64,000 nt of DNA, taken from assembly GCF_019186805.1 (NCBI RefSeq), contig NZ_CP066783.1, positions 4,291,501-4,355,500 of the forward strand. Direction: 5' to 3'. The notes under the pieces are model-generated. The model ran no database searches and was not told the origin of the DNA. It worked only from the letters and a program-made list of their open reading frames with translations. A program made the position numbers and the translations under genes. The stretch is from Comamonas fluminis (lineage in GTDB: Bacteria; Pseudomonadota; Gammaproteobacteria; Burkholderiales; Burkholderiaceae_C). Shown here piece after piece: positions 8,722 to 15,427 of this stretch. Each line of letters begins with the position of its first letter. Position 1 is the stretch's first letter.

Positions 8722-8944
8722 GCTGAACGCTTCTACTCGTAAAGCTATCTAGCAATTGGCGTGCCTGCTTTTTGTTACGCCTTGTCGGGCATCCGCAAGG
8801 TGCATGCGCCACGCAGCCGTGCATGGATTCATGCACACCCATGCACCAGATTGAAGCCGCGCACCAAAACCAAGATCGCCACGCCCATGGCAGATGGCTG
8901 GCACGCTGTTTGCTGCACTAGTGGCAAGAGTAGAAGCGTTCAGC
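8722..8944. repeat. Perfect 17-bp inverted repeat, arms 189 bases apart
   Basis: GCTGAACGCTTCTACTC at 8722-8738 is repeated in exact inverted orientation at 8928-8944. The arms flank the GTGCATG cluster, one arm near each divergent gene, so each promoter has the same element in the same orientation relative to transcription. Confidence 0.75.
8800..8846. promoter_or_regulatory. Four GTGCATG half-sites, symmetric operator candidate
   Basis: GTGCATG occurs at 8800-8806 and 8819-8825 on the plus strand and as CATGCAC at 8830-8836 and 8840-8846. The central pair is a perfect 7-4-7 inverted repeat. Such an arrangement is typical of a dimeric or tetrameric repressor or activator site; the regulator is not identified in the window. 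Confidence 0.55.
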
Positions 8945-9095
8945 ACGGTGCAGTGGTCGGTTCCGGCCATTAGCTTCGCGGGTCATTGCTCTTGAAGTGG
9001 GTGCGGCCGTCGTCGCACCTGATATCCCCGCTTCAGATGCCAGCACCTGCTCACCAGTAGCGCGGGTGTCTGAAGTCATCGCAAGAGAAACTCTT

Positions 9096-10094
9096 ATGCA
9101 GACCACGACCAGCCACTCTTACAGCCTTGGCGAACTGGACAAGGAAGCCCGCATGGGCGGACAAGGCGCAGAAACCTCGACGCGCGAAGTTCGCGTCATA
9201 GACATCAGCGACTTCGAGCAGCGCAAGCAGGAGATTGCCGACCAGATCTGGAACGCGTCGGTAGAGATCGGCTTCTTCCAGGTTTGTGGCCATGGCATTG
9301 CGCAGGCCGATATCGACGCCGCATTCAGCAGGGCTGAGCAGCTGTTTGCACTAGCGCCAGAAACCAAGGCGCAATGGCCTCTGTCGCGCAACGCCGGCTG
9401 GGAGCACAAGGCGCAGATTCGCCCCTCCACCCGCACCCCGGACCAGAAAGAGTCTTATCAAGTCACGCGCCCGCGCATGGAAGGTCTGTGGCCCAGCGAG
9501 CAGGAGCTGCCCGGCTTTCAGCAAGCAACGCTGGCCTTTGAACACCAGTGCTGGCAAGTGGGCATGCAGCTGCTTTCCTGCTTTACCTACAAGCTGGGCT
9601 TTGATGAGGAGTTCTTCACCCGCGCCCACGACCCCGCCGTGCCCAGCTACCAGAGCACGCTGCGCATGCTGCACTACTTTGCGGTGGACCCCGCACTCAA
9701 AGATGAGCTGGGCCTGTGGCGCGCAGGCGCGCATACGGACTTTGACTGCCTGACGCTGCTGTTTCAGCGCGCCGGTCAGGGCGGGCTGCAAGTGCTGCCC
9801 GGCAAAGAGGCTGATGCCCAACAATGGACACCGGTGGAACCCGTGGATGGCGTCATCACCTGCAATATCGGCGACATGCTGACACGCTGGAGTGACGACC
9901 AGCTACCCAGCAACTTTCACCGCGTACGCAACCCTCAGCCCCACGAATACCAGGGCGCACGCTACAGCCTGGCCTTTTTCTGCCAGGCCAATGAAGATGC
10001 GGTGATTGAAGGCCCCGCCCAAAAATATCCGCCCATCACCGGGGCGGAATATTTGCGTCAGCGTATTTCTGCCAACTTCTCGAACAGGTATTGA
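9096..10094 (+). CDS. 2-oxoglutarate/Fe(II) oxygenase, isopenicillin-N-synthase-like
   Basis: The 332-residue soluble protein has the N-terminal DIOX_N-like segment (VRVIDISDF.. IGFFQVCGHGI, about residues 29-65) and the jelly-roll core. The iron ligands are His and Asp in AHTDFD (about 211-215) and His in NFHRVRNP (about 270), and the 2-oxoglutarate-binding Arg is in ARYSLAFF. It should couple 2-oxoglutarate decarboxylation to hydroxylation or oxidative change of a small molecule. Divergence from an ABC importer and a deaminase suggests that the imported heterocycle or its product is the substrate. ATG 9096 is preferred over an upstream GTG because AGAGA precedes it and homologous sequence starts after it. 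Followed by a strong terminator. Confidence 0.82.
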   Translation: MQTTTSHSYSLGELDKEARMGGQGAETSTREVRVIDISDFEQRKQEIADQIWNASVEIGFFQVCGHGIAQADIDAAFSRAEQLFALAPETKAQWPLSRNAGWEHKAQIRPSTRTPDQKESYQVTRPRMEGLWPSEQELPGFQQATLAFEHQCWQVGMQLLSCFTYKLGFDEEFFTRAHDPAVPSYQSTLRMLHYFAVDPALKDELGLWRAGAHTDFDCLTLLFQRAGQGGLQVLPGKEADAQQWTPVEPVDGVITCNIGDMLTRWSDDQLPSNFHRVRNPQPHEYQGARYSLAFFCQANEDAVIEGPAQKYPPITGAEYLRQRISANFSNRY

Positions 10095-10157
10095 TCCCCC
10101 CTGAGCGGCTGCGCTTGCTTGCTGTCTCTGGTTGGGAGGCTGGCCCGCCATCTTTAA

Positions 10158-10192
10158 AACAACAAGGCCCCGGAACACGGGGCCTTGTTGTT
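10158..10192. terminator. Bidirectional terminator between oxygenase and acyl-CoA-binding protein genes
   Basis: A perfect 15-bp stem (10158-10172 with 10178-10192) and a 5-base loop lies between two convergent genes, with A- and T-rich ends on both sides. Confidence 0.85.
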
Positions 10193-10210
10193 GTTCAAGG
10201 GCAGCGCAGA

Positions 10211-10465
10211 TCAGCGCAGCGATGCGATGAGGTCGATGTATTGCTGCTTGGCTTCATCGGCTGTGGTGCCTTCCAGCTTGGTCCAGGCATCCCATTTGGC
10301 GCGTGCGACCATGTCGGTGAAACTGGGCTTCTTGCCTTCGTTGTCGCCTTCTGTGGCCTGTTTGTACAGGGCATAGATCTTGAGCAGCGTGGCGTTGTCA
10401 GGGCGCTCGCTGATCGAGGTGGAATTCTTGACGGATTCTTCAAACGTGGCGTTCAGATCGGACAT
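10211..10465 (-). CDS. Acyl-CoA-binding protein
   Basis: The 84-residue protein is a full-length ACBP. Visible family features are FEESVKNSTSISERPDNATLLKIYALYKQATEGD, then KWDAWTKLEGTTADEAKQQYIDLI, which cover the four helices and the Tyr and Lys residues that hold the CoA phosphate. It binds medium and long-chain acyl-CoA esters in the cytoplasm. The start at 10465 has AGGAGA 7 bases upstream. A 6-2-6 palindrome (10524-10537), close to the core promoter, suggests control by a TetR-type fatty-acid or acyl-CoA regulator. The gene stands alone between terminators. Confidence 0.92.
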   Translation of the reverse strand: MSDLNATFEESVKNSTSISERPDNATLLKIYALYKQATEGDNEGKKPSFTDMVARAKWDAWTKLEGTTADEAKQQYIDLIASLR

Positions 10466-10523
10466 GGCAGGTCTCCTGTGCTTATAGAAATCCAGACCAG
10501 TGTAGCGAAAAATCAAAGAAATT

Positions 10524-10537
10524 AGAACGACCGTTCT
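10524..10537. promoter_or_regulatory. Palindromic operator AGAACG-AC-CGTTCT upstream of the ACBP gene
   Basis: This perfect 14-bp palindrome lies 59-72 bases upstream of the acyl-CoA-binding protein start. Its form resembles sites of TetR-type fatty-acid regulators in betaproteobacteria; the regulator itself is not in the window. Confidence 0.55.
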
Positions 10538-10555
10538 TTTTTTATCTGCGCGCAA

Positions 10556-10590
10556 CAAAAAAGGCTGCCTCGCAGGAAGTAGCCTTTTCA
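10556..10590 (-). terminator. Terminator of the M20 hydrolase gene
   Basis: AAAAGGCT (10559-10566) pairs with AGCCTTTT (10581-10588) around a 14-base loop; on the minus strand the stem is followed by a T run, 17 bases after the hydrolase stop codon. Confidence 0.65.
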
Positions 10591-10604
10591 CGATCCGCAG
10601 GCCA

Positions 10605-11816
10605 TCAGGCCCGCGTGGGTTCAGCCAGCCAGCGCTGGGCCAGCTTGACCCAGAAGGTCGCCCCCAGCGGAATCAGTGCGTCGTTGAAGTCGTAGCTCGG
10701 GTTGTGCAAAGTGCAGGGGCCGCCGCCATGGCCCATGGCGCGGTGGTCGCCGTCGCCGTTGGCGATAAAGCAGTAAGCCCCGGGCTTTTCCATCAGCATG
10801 AAGGCAAAGTCTTCTGCGCCCATGGATGGCTCCTGCGGCACCACGCCCGCATCGCCCAGAATGTCGCGCATCACGCTTTGCGCGAACGCAGCTTCCGGGG
10901 CAGTGTTGATGGTGGGCGGGTAGTTGCGCACAAACTCGAATTCGCACTGCGTGCCATGGGCGGCGCAAAGGCTTTCGCTGATCTGCTTCATGCGTTGCTC
11001 GATCAGGTCCAGCACCTCCAGCGTGAAGGTGCGCACCGTGCCTTGCAGCTCTACGCTGTCGGGCACCACATTGGTGGCTTCACCGGCGTGCACCATGGTC
11101 ACGGACACCACGCCCGCCTCGATGGGCTTGACGTTGCGGCTGACGATGGTCTGAAACGCCATGATGAGCTGGGCCGCCACAGGAACGGGGTCCACCACCA
11201 TATGCGGCATGGCCGCGTGGCCGCCCTTGCCGCGCACCACGATCTTGAATTCGTTGCTGGATGCCATGGCCGGGCCTGCGCCCACGGCCATGGTGCCGGC
11301 CTTCATGCCGGGCCAGTTGTGCATGCCAAACACGGCCTGCATGGGGAACTGGGTGAACAGTCCGTCCTTGACCATCTCACGCGCGCCGCCGCCGCCTTCT
11401 TCGGCGGGCTGGAAGATGGCATAGACCGTGCCTTCAAAGCTGTCGCGGTGTGCAGCCAGATATTGCGCGGCAGCCAGCAGCATGGCGGTGTGGCCATCGT
11501 GGCCGCAGGCGTGCATCTTGCCTGCATGGCGGCTGGCATGTTCAAAGGTGTTGAACTCCTGCATCGGCAGGGCATCCATATCGGCGCGCAGACCGATGGC
11601 GCGGCCACTCTTGCCGCCATCGCGGCCATGGATGATGCCCACCACACCGGTCGCACCCAGACCGCGGTGGGTGGCGATGCCCCATTGTTCCAGCTTGTCG
11701 GCCACCAGATCCGAGGTGCGAATTTCCTCGAAACACAGCTCAGGGTGGGCGTGGATATCGCGGCGCAGCGCGGCAATGTCAGGGGCGCTTGCTTGAAGTT
11801 CGGGCAGCAGGGCCAT
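10605..11816 (-). CDS. M20D-family amidohydrolase (hippurate hydrolase / N-acyl amino acid hydrolase type)
   Basis: The 403-residue cytoplasmic metallohydrolase cleaves N-acylated or N-aroylated amino acids. Visible landmarks are RRDIHAHPELCFEE (residues about 18-31), metal ligand motif HACGHDGHTAML (about 104-115), EEGGGGA with the catalytic Glu pair (about 140), and the late MGAEDFAFM. Length and motif order match hippurate hydrolase and indole-acetyl-amino-acid hydrolase relatives. Start 11816 is chosen for the GGAGAGA just upstream; an in-frame ATG at 11855 is unlikely. It lies 84 bases downstream of a LivK-type binding-protein gene in the same direction and is probably co-transcribed, so the receptor may deliver the N-acyl amino acid or peptide. 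Confidence 0.88.
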   Translation of the reverse strand: MALLPELQASAPDIAALRRDIHAHPELCFEEIRTSDLVADKLEQWGIATHRGLGATGVVGIIHGRDGGKSGRAIGLRADMDALPMQEFNTFEHASRHAGKMHACGHDGHTAMLLAAAQYLAAHRDSFEGTVYAIFQPAEEGGGGAREMVKDGLFTQFPMQAVFGMHNWPGMKAGTMAVGAGPAMASSNEFKIVVRGKGGHAAMPHMVVDPVPVAAQLIMAFQTIVSRNVKPIEAGVVSVTMVHAGEATNVVPDSVELQGTVRTFTLEVLDLIEQRMKQISESLCAAHGTQCEFEFVRNYPPTINTAPEAAFAQSVMRDILGDAGVVPQEPSMGAEDFAFMLMEKPGAYCFIANGDGDHRAMGHGGGPCTLHNPSYDFNDALIPLGATFWVKLAQRWLAEPTRA

Positions 11817-11900
11817 GCGCTCTCTCCTTGGGGTCATCGGTGGCAAAGATGCCATGATGACCCAAGTCTCAAAGCGCTGCGCCCTGCGGGCTGCAAAGCC

Positions 11901-13061
11901 TCAAACTCTAACCTTGCCGTCGCCCGTCAGCATGGAAAGCTCCACAAAACGGGGCTTGCCCGCCTGCGGCCGGAAGGCGATGGGGAAGCCAGCCACTTGC
12001 TGGCCGTTCAGGCTGTCCAGTGCGGCAATCAGGCTTTCGCGCTGCAGCTTGCCACCTGCGGCTGCGGCCTTCAGCGCTTCACCCACCACGCGGGCGGCCA
12101 GGTAGCCTTCCATGCTGGAGTAGTTGGGCTGCAGCGATGCACCGCCCTTTTGCAGCGCCGCCTGAAACTCTCGCGCCAGCGGGTGTGATGTCTTGTAAGG
12201 CGACGGCACAACCTGCGTCACCACCACGCCTTCGGCTTCCTTGCCCAGCTCCTGCGCCAGTGCCGAAGTGCCCACAAACGACACGTTGTAGAACTGACCG
12301 CCATAGCCAGACTGCCGTGCGGCGCGCACAAAGGCAGCGCTGGCGGCATAGGTGCCCACCTGCACGATCACGTCGGCACCCAGCGGCAGCAGGGTCTTGA
12401 TGGCTTTGCTCACATCCTGAGAGTTGCGCTCCACCGTGGCCGTGCCAACGGGCTTGAGCCCATGGGAGTGCAGAGCCTGCGTCACGCCATCCAGACCCGA
12501 CTGACCATAGGCATCGTTCTGGTGGAACACCGCAATTTTCTTGAGACCCAGCGCCACCAGCTGTTTGACCATCAGCGCGGTTTCATCGGCATAGGAAGCG
12601 CGCAGATTGAACACGGTCTGCGCCAGCTTGGGGTCACGTAGGCCCGCACCACCGGTCAGCGGTGCAATCAGCGGCACCTTGGCTTTCTGCAACAGGGGTA
12701 AAGCCGCCATGCTGGTGGGCGTGCCCAGATAGCCAAACAGCGCCATCACATCGTCATTCAGAAACTTCTGGGTATTGGCCACGCAGCGCTCGGGCTCGTA
12801 ACCATCGTCCAGCGTGCGCAGCTCTACCAAGCGGCGACCCACGCCACCCTGGGCATTGAGCTGGTCGAAGTACAGCTTCGCGCCCTGCGAAAACTGCGTG
12901 CCCAGCTGGGCCGAGGGACCGCTGAGCGCGCAGGACTGACCCAGCACGATAGGCGCTGAGGCATCCTGCGCGAGACTGCTGCCGCTCCATGCTCCCGCTG
13001 CTGCCGCACCCGCAGCAGTCACAAACTGACGACGATTCCACCGAATTGACTTGTCTTGCAT
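11901..13061 (-). CDS. LivK-type ABC substrate-binding protein (Peripla_BP_6)
   Basis: The 386-residue precursor has an RRQF-containing signal (SIRWNRRQFVTAAGAAAAGAWSGSSLAQ), possibly Tat-dependent. The mature part begins PIVLGQSCALSGPSAQLGTQFSQGAKLYFDQLNAQGGVGRR, the start of the type I periplasmic binding fold used for branched-chain amino acids and aromatic compounds. No permease or ATPase gene lies nearby, so it is an orphan receptor paired with the amidohydrolase downstream. It resembles the orphan receptor at 34616-35758, sharing the layout GYDPxR..NTxxLL but not close identity. AGGAAG precedes the start. Confidence 0.85.
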   Translation of the reverse strand: MQDKSIRWNRRQFVTAAGAAAAGAWSGSSLAQDASAPIVLGQSCALSGPSAQLGTQFSQGAKLYFDQLNAQGGVGRRLVELRTLDDGYEPERCVANTQKFLNDDVMALFGYLGTPTSMAALPLLQKAKVPLIAPLTGGAGLRDPKLAQTVFNLRASYADETALMVKQLVALGLKKIAVFHQNDAYGQSGLDGVTQALHSHGLKPVGTATVERNSQDVSKAIKTLLPLGADVIVQVGTYAASAAFVRAARQSGYGGQFYNVSFVGTSALAQELGKEAEGVVVTQVVPSPYKTSHPLAREFQAALQKGGASLQPNYSSMEGYLAARVVGEALKAAAAGGKLQRESLIAALDSLNGQQVAGFPIAFRPQAGKPRFVELSMLTGDGKVRV

Positions 13062-13148
13062 TGCTCTCGTTCTTCCTACTTGGTGCTGATTGCAGCGGAC
13101 GCGGTCCGACCGCTCTTGTTATGGTGCATTTAACGTTTTTTGACATTG

Positions 13149-13161
13149 ATGCGAGTCGCAT
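13149..13161. promoter_or_regulatory. Perfect palindrome ATGCGA-G-TCGCAT in a divergent promoter
   Basis: The 6-1-6 palindrome follows a TTGACA at 13140-13145 and lies 56 bases upstream of the molybdopterin oxidoreductase start, overlapping the expected spacer to the -10 region. A repressor site is likely, but the regulator is unknown. Confidence 0.45.
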
Positions 13162-13216
13162 AATAGGCCGACACGCTGTCACTGGTGTGAATTTCCCTTC
13201 GCCTCAGAGCTTTCAC

Positions 13217-15286
13217 ATGCCCCACATTGCACAAGTACGCGGCGCCTGTCCGCATGACTGCCCGGACACCTGCGCCCTGGTCACCACCGTGGTGGACGGC
13301 ACTGCCACCCGGGTGCAAGGCAATGCCGAGCACCGGCACACCGGCGGCGTGCTGTGCAGCAAGGTCAGCAAATACACCGAGCGCAGCTACCACGCAGACC
13401 GCGTGCTGCAGCCGCTCAAGCGCAGCGGCCCCAAAGGCTCGGGCCAGTTCACCCCGGTGAGCTGGGAGGAAGCCCTCAGCGACATCGCCCAGCGCCTGCA
13501 CCAGATTGCGCAGCGCAGCCCCGAATCCATCCTGCCCTACAGCTATGCCGGAACCATGGGACAGGTGCAGGGGCAAAGCATGGACCGGCGTTTTTTCCAC
13601 CAGCTGGGCGCCAGCCTGCTGGACCGCACCATCTGCGCCAGCGCAGGCAGCGAAGCGCTGGCCGCGACCTATGGCGGCAAGCTGGGCATGCGGGTGGAGT
13701 TCTTTGCCGAAAGCCAGCTGATTCTGATCTGGGGCAGCAACAGCATCACCAGCAATCTGCATTTCTGGCGCTATGCCCAGGAAGCCAAGCGCAACGGCGC
13801 CCGGCTGGTCTGCATTGACCCGCGCAAGAGCGAAACCGCCGACAAATGCCATGAGCACCTGCAACTGCTGCCCGGCACCGATGCGGCCCTGGCCTTTGCG
13901 CTGATGCATGAGCTCATCGTCAACGACTGGCTCGATCACAACTACATCGCCCAGCACACACAGGGCTGGGACGCTCTCAAAGCCAGAGCACTGCAATGGC
14001 CGCCAGAGCGCGCCGCGCAGGTCTGCGGCCTGCCGGTTGAGCAAATTCGCCAGCTGGCACGCGACTATGGCCGCAGCCAGCCTGCAGCCATTCGCCTGAA
14101 CTACGGCATGCAGCGCGTGCGCGGCGGTGGCAATGCCGTGCGCGCCATTGCCTGCCTGCCCGCGCTGATTGGTGCCTGGCGCAACCGCGCAGGCGGCCTG
14201 CTGCTGTCCAGCTCTGGCGTGCTGCCGTTTGACATGGCTGCGCTGCAGATGCCCCAATTGCTGGGCCAGCGCCGCCCCCGCACGCTGAATATGAGCAGCA
14301 TTGGCGGGGTGCTGCTGCACCCTGGTGACGCCGCCTTTGGCCCCAAAGTGGAAGCCTTGGTGGTCTACAACAGCAACCCCGTGGCCGTGGCCCCGGAATC
14401 GGCCAAGGTGGCCGCTGGCTTTGCGCGAGAAGACCTGTTCACCGTGGTGCTGGAACACTTCATGACGGACACGGCCGACCACGCCGACTATGTGCTGCCC
14501 GCCACCACACAGCTGGAGCACTGGGACATTCACGGCAGCTACGGCCACACCGATGTGCTGCTGAACCGCCCCGCCATTGCCCCCGAGGGCCAGGCCCGCA
14601 GCAATGCACAGATCTTTCGCGACCTGGCAGCGCAGATGGCACTGCTGGACCCCGCCTTTGCCGCCAGTCACTTTTCAGACTCTGATGAGGCTCTAGCCCG
14701 GCAAGCTATTGCGCATACAGCTATCAGTTTTGATGAACTGCTGGAGCGCGGCTTTGCCACCATCGCCCTGCCCGATGCACCGTTTGCCAACGGTGGCTTC
14801 ACCACACCGTCCGGCAAATGCGAGTTCGACAACCCGGCGCTGGCGGCCCTGGGTGTGAGCACGCTGCCCGACCATCTGCCCAATTACGAAGCGCCCACGG
14901 CCGACTATCCGCTGGCCATGATTTCGCCGCCAGCGCGCAACTTTCTCAACAGCACCTTCACCAACGTTGCCAGCTTGCAGCGCATGGAAGAAAGGCCGCT
15001 GCTGGAAATGCACCCCGATGACGCCGCTGCACGCGGCATTGCCGATGGGGATTTGCTGCGCGTCTTCAACACCCGGGGTGAGCATGTCTGCCATGCCGCC
15101 GTCAATGGCCGTGCGCGCCAGGGCGTGGTGGTGGGCCTGGGCATCTGGTGGCGCAAGCAGGGCGTGAACGGAACCAACGTCAATGAGCTGACGCACCAGC
15201 AGCTCACCGACATTGGCCGCGCCCCCTGCTTTTATGACTGCACCGTGCAAGTGGCCAAAGCAGCCAAAGCGGCAGCCACATGCTGA
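13217..15286 (+). CDS. Molybdopterin oxidoreductase (formate dehydrogenase/BisC superfamily)
   Basis: The 689-residue protein has an N-terminal iron-sulfur region RGACPHDCPDTCAL (residues 6-19) with a fourth Cys in LCSKVSKY, so a [4Fe-4S] cluster near the N-terminus is expected. The molybdopterin-binding core follows, with LIWGSNSITSNLHFW, CIDPRKSETADKC, and RVRGGGNAVRAIACLPALIGAW; a C-terminal molydop-binding domain begins near LAMISPPARNFLNSTF. It has no Tat signal, so it should be cytoplasmic. The partner electron carrier and the substrate are unknown; it stands alone. Residues around 490-505 contain an in-frame copy of the dispersed repeat. ATG 13217 is used because homologous sequence starts there; the reading frame is open further upstream without a ribosome binding site. 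Confidence 0.85.
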   Translation: MPHIAQVRGACPHDCPDTCALVTTVVDGTATRVQGNAEHRHTGGVLCSKVSKYTERSYHADRVLQPLKRSGPKGSGQFTPVSWEEALSDIAQRLHQIAQRSPESILPYSYAGTMGQVQGQSMDRRFFHQLGASLLDRTICASAGSEALAATYGGKLGMRVEFFAESQLILIWGSNSITSNLHFWRYAQEAKRNGARLVCIDPRKSETADKCHEHLQLLPGTDAALAFALMHELIVNDWLDHNYIAQHTQGWDALKARALQWPPERAAQVCGLPVEQIRQLARDYGRSQPAAIRLNYGMQRVRGGGNAVRAIACLPALIGAWRNRAGGLLLSSSGVLPFDMAALQMPQLLGQRRPRTLNMSSIGGVLLHPGDAAFGPKVEALVVYNSNPVAVAPESAKVAAGFAREDLFTVVLEHFMTDTADHADYVLPATTQLEHWDIHGSYGHTDVLLNRPAIAPEGQARSNAQIFRDLAAQMALLDPAFAASHFSDSDEALARQAIAHTAISFDELLERGFATIALPDAPFANGGFTTPSGKCEFDNPALAALGVSTLPDHLPNYEAPTADYPLAMISPPARNFLNSTFTNVASLQRMEERPLLEMHPDDAAARGIADGDLLRVFNTRGEHVCHAAVNGRARQGVVVGLGIWWRKQGVNGTNVNELTHQQLTDIGRAPCFYDCTVQVAKAAKAAATC
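14689..14733. repeat. Dispersed repeat, diverged intragenic copy
   Basis: CTCTAGC, then GCGCATACAGCTATCAGTTTTGA resemble the two halves of intergenic copies. The insertion is read through in frame in the molybdopterin oxidoreductase gene. Confidence 0.4.
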
Positions 15287-15427
15287 ATTCCGCCAACGCG
15301 CCAGTGCGGTATTCCACGTGCAGCCAGTGCGCCTGACACCAGATAATGCGAACCAGCCACGAATAACAACGGCAGAAATCGACAGTCCTTGGGGAGAGGG
15401 CTGCCGCCCATCTGCTGCCTTGACCGA

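Larger units (their letters stand above)
8632..9095. promoter_or_regulatory. Divergent control region between the binding-protein operon and the oxygenase gene
   Basis: No gene is seen in these 464 bases. The region holds a cluster of four GTGCATG half-sites (8800-8846) and a perfect 17-bp inverted repeat with arms at 8722-8738 and 8928-8944. Both sets lie between the divergent starts, which suggests joint control of transporter, deaminase and oxygenase by one or more regulators encoded elsewhere. Confidence 0.6.

Noticed and set aside
10704..12188. A long open frame of about 494 codons on the plus strand opposite the amidohydrolase and binding-protein genes
   Set aside because: It spans two genes with clear motifs on the other strand, has a His- and Ala-rich composition typical of antisense to GC-rich coding DNA, and shows no recognisable domain.
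13130..14671. A 513-codon minus-strand open frame opposite the molybdopterin oxidoreductase gene
   Set aside because: The plus-strand frame has iron-sulfur and molybdopterin motifs; the opposite frame is an artefact of high GC.
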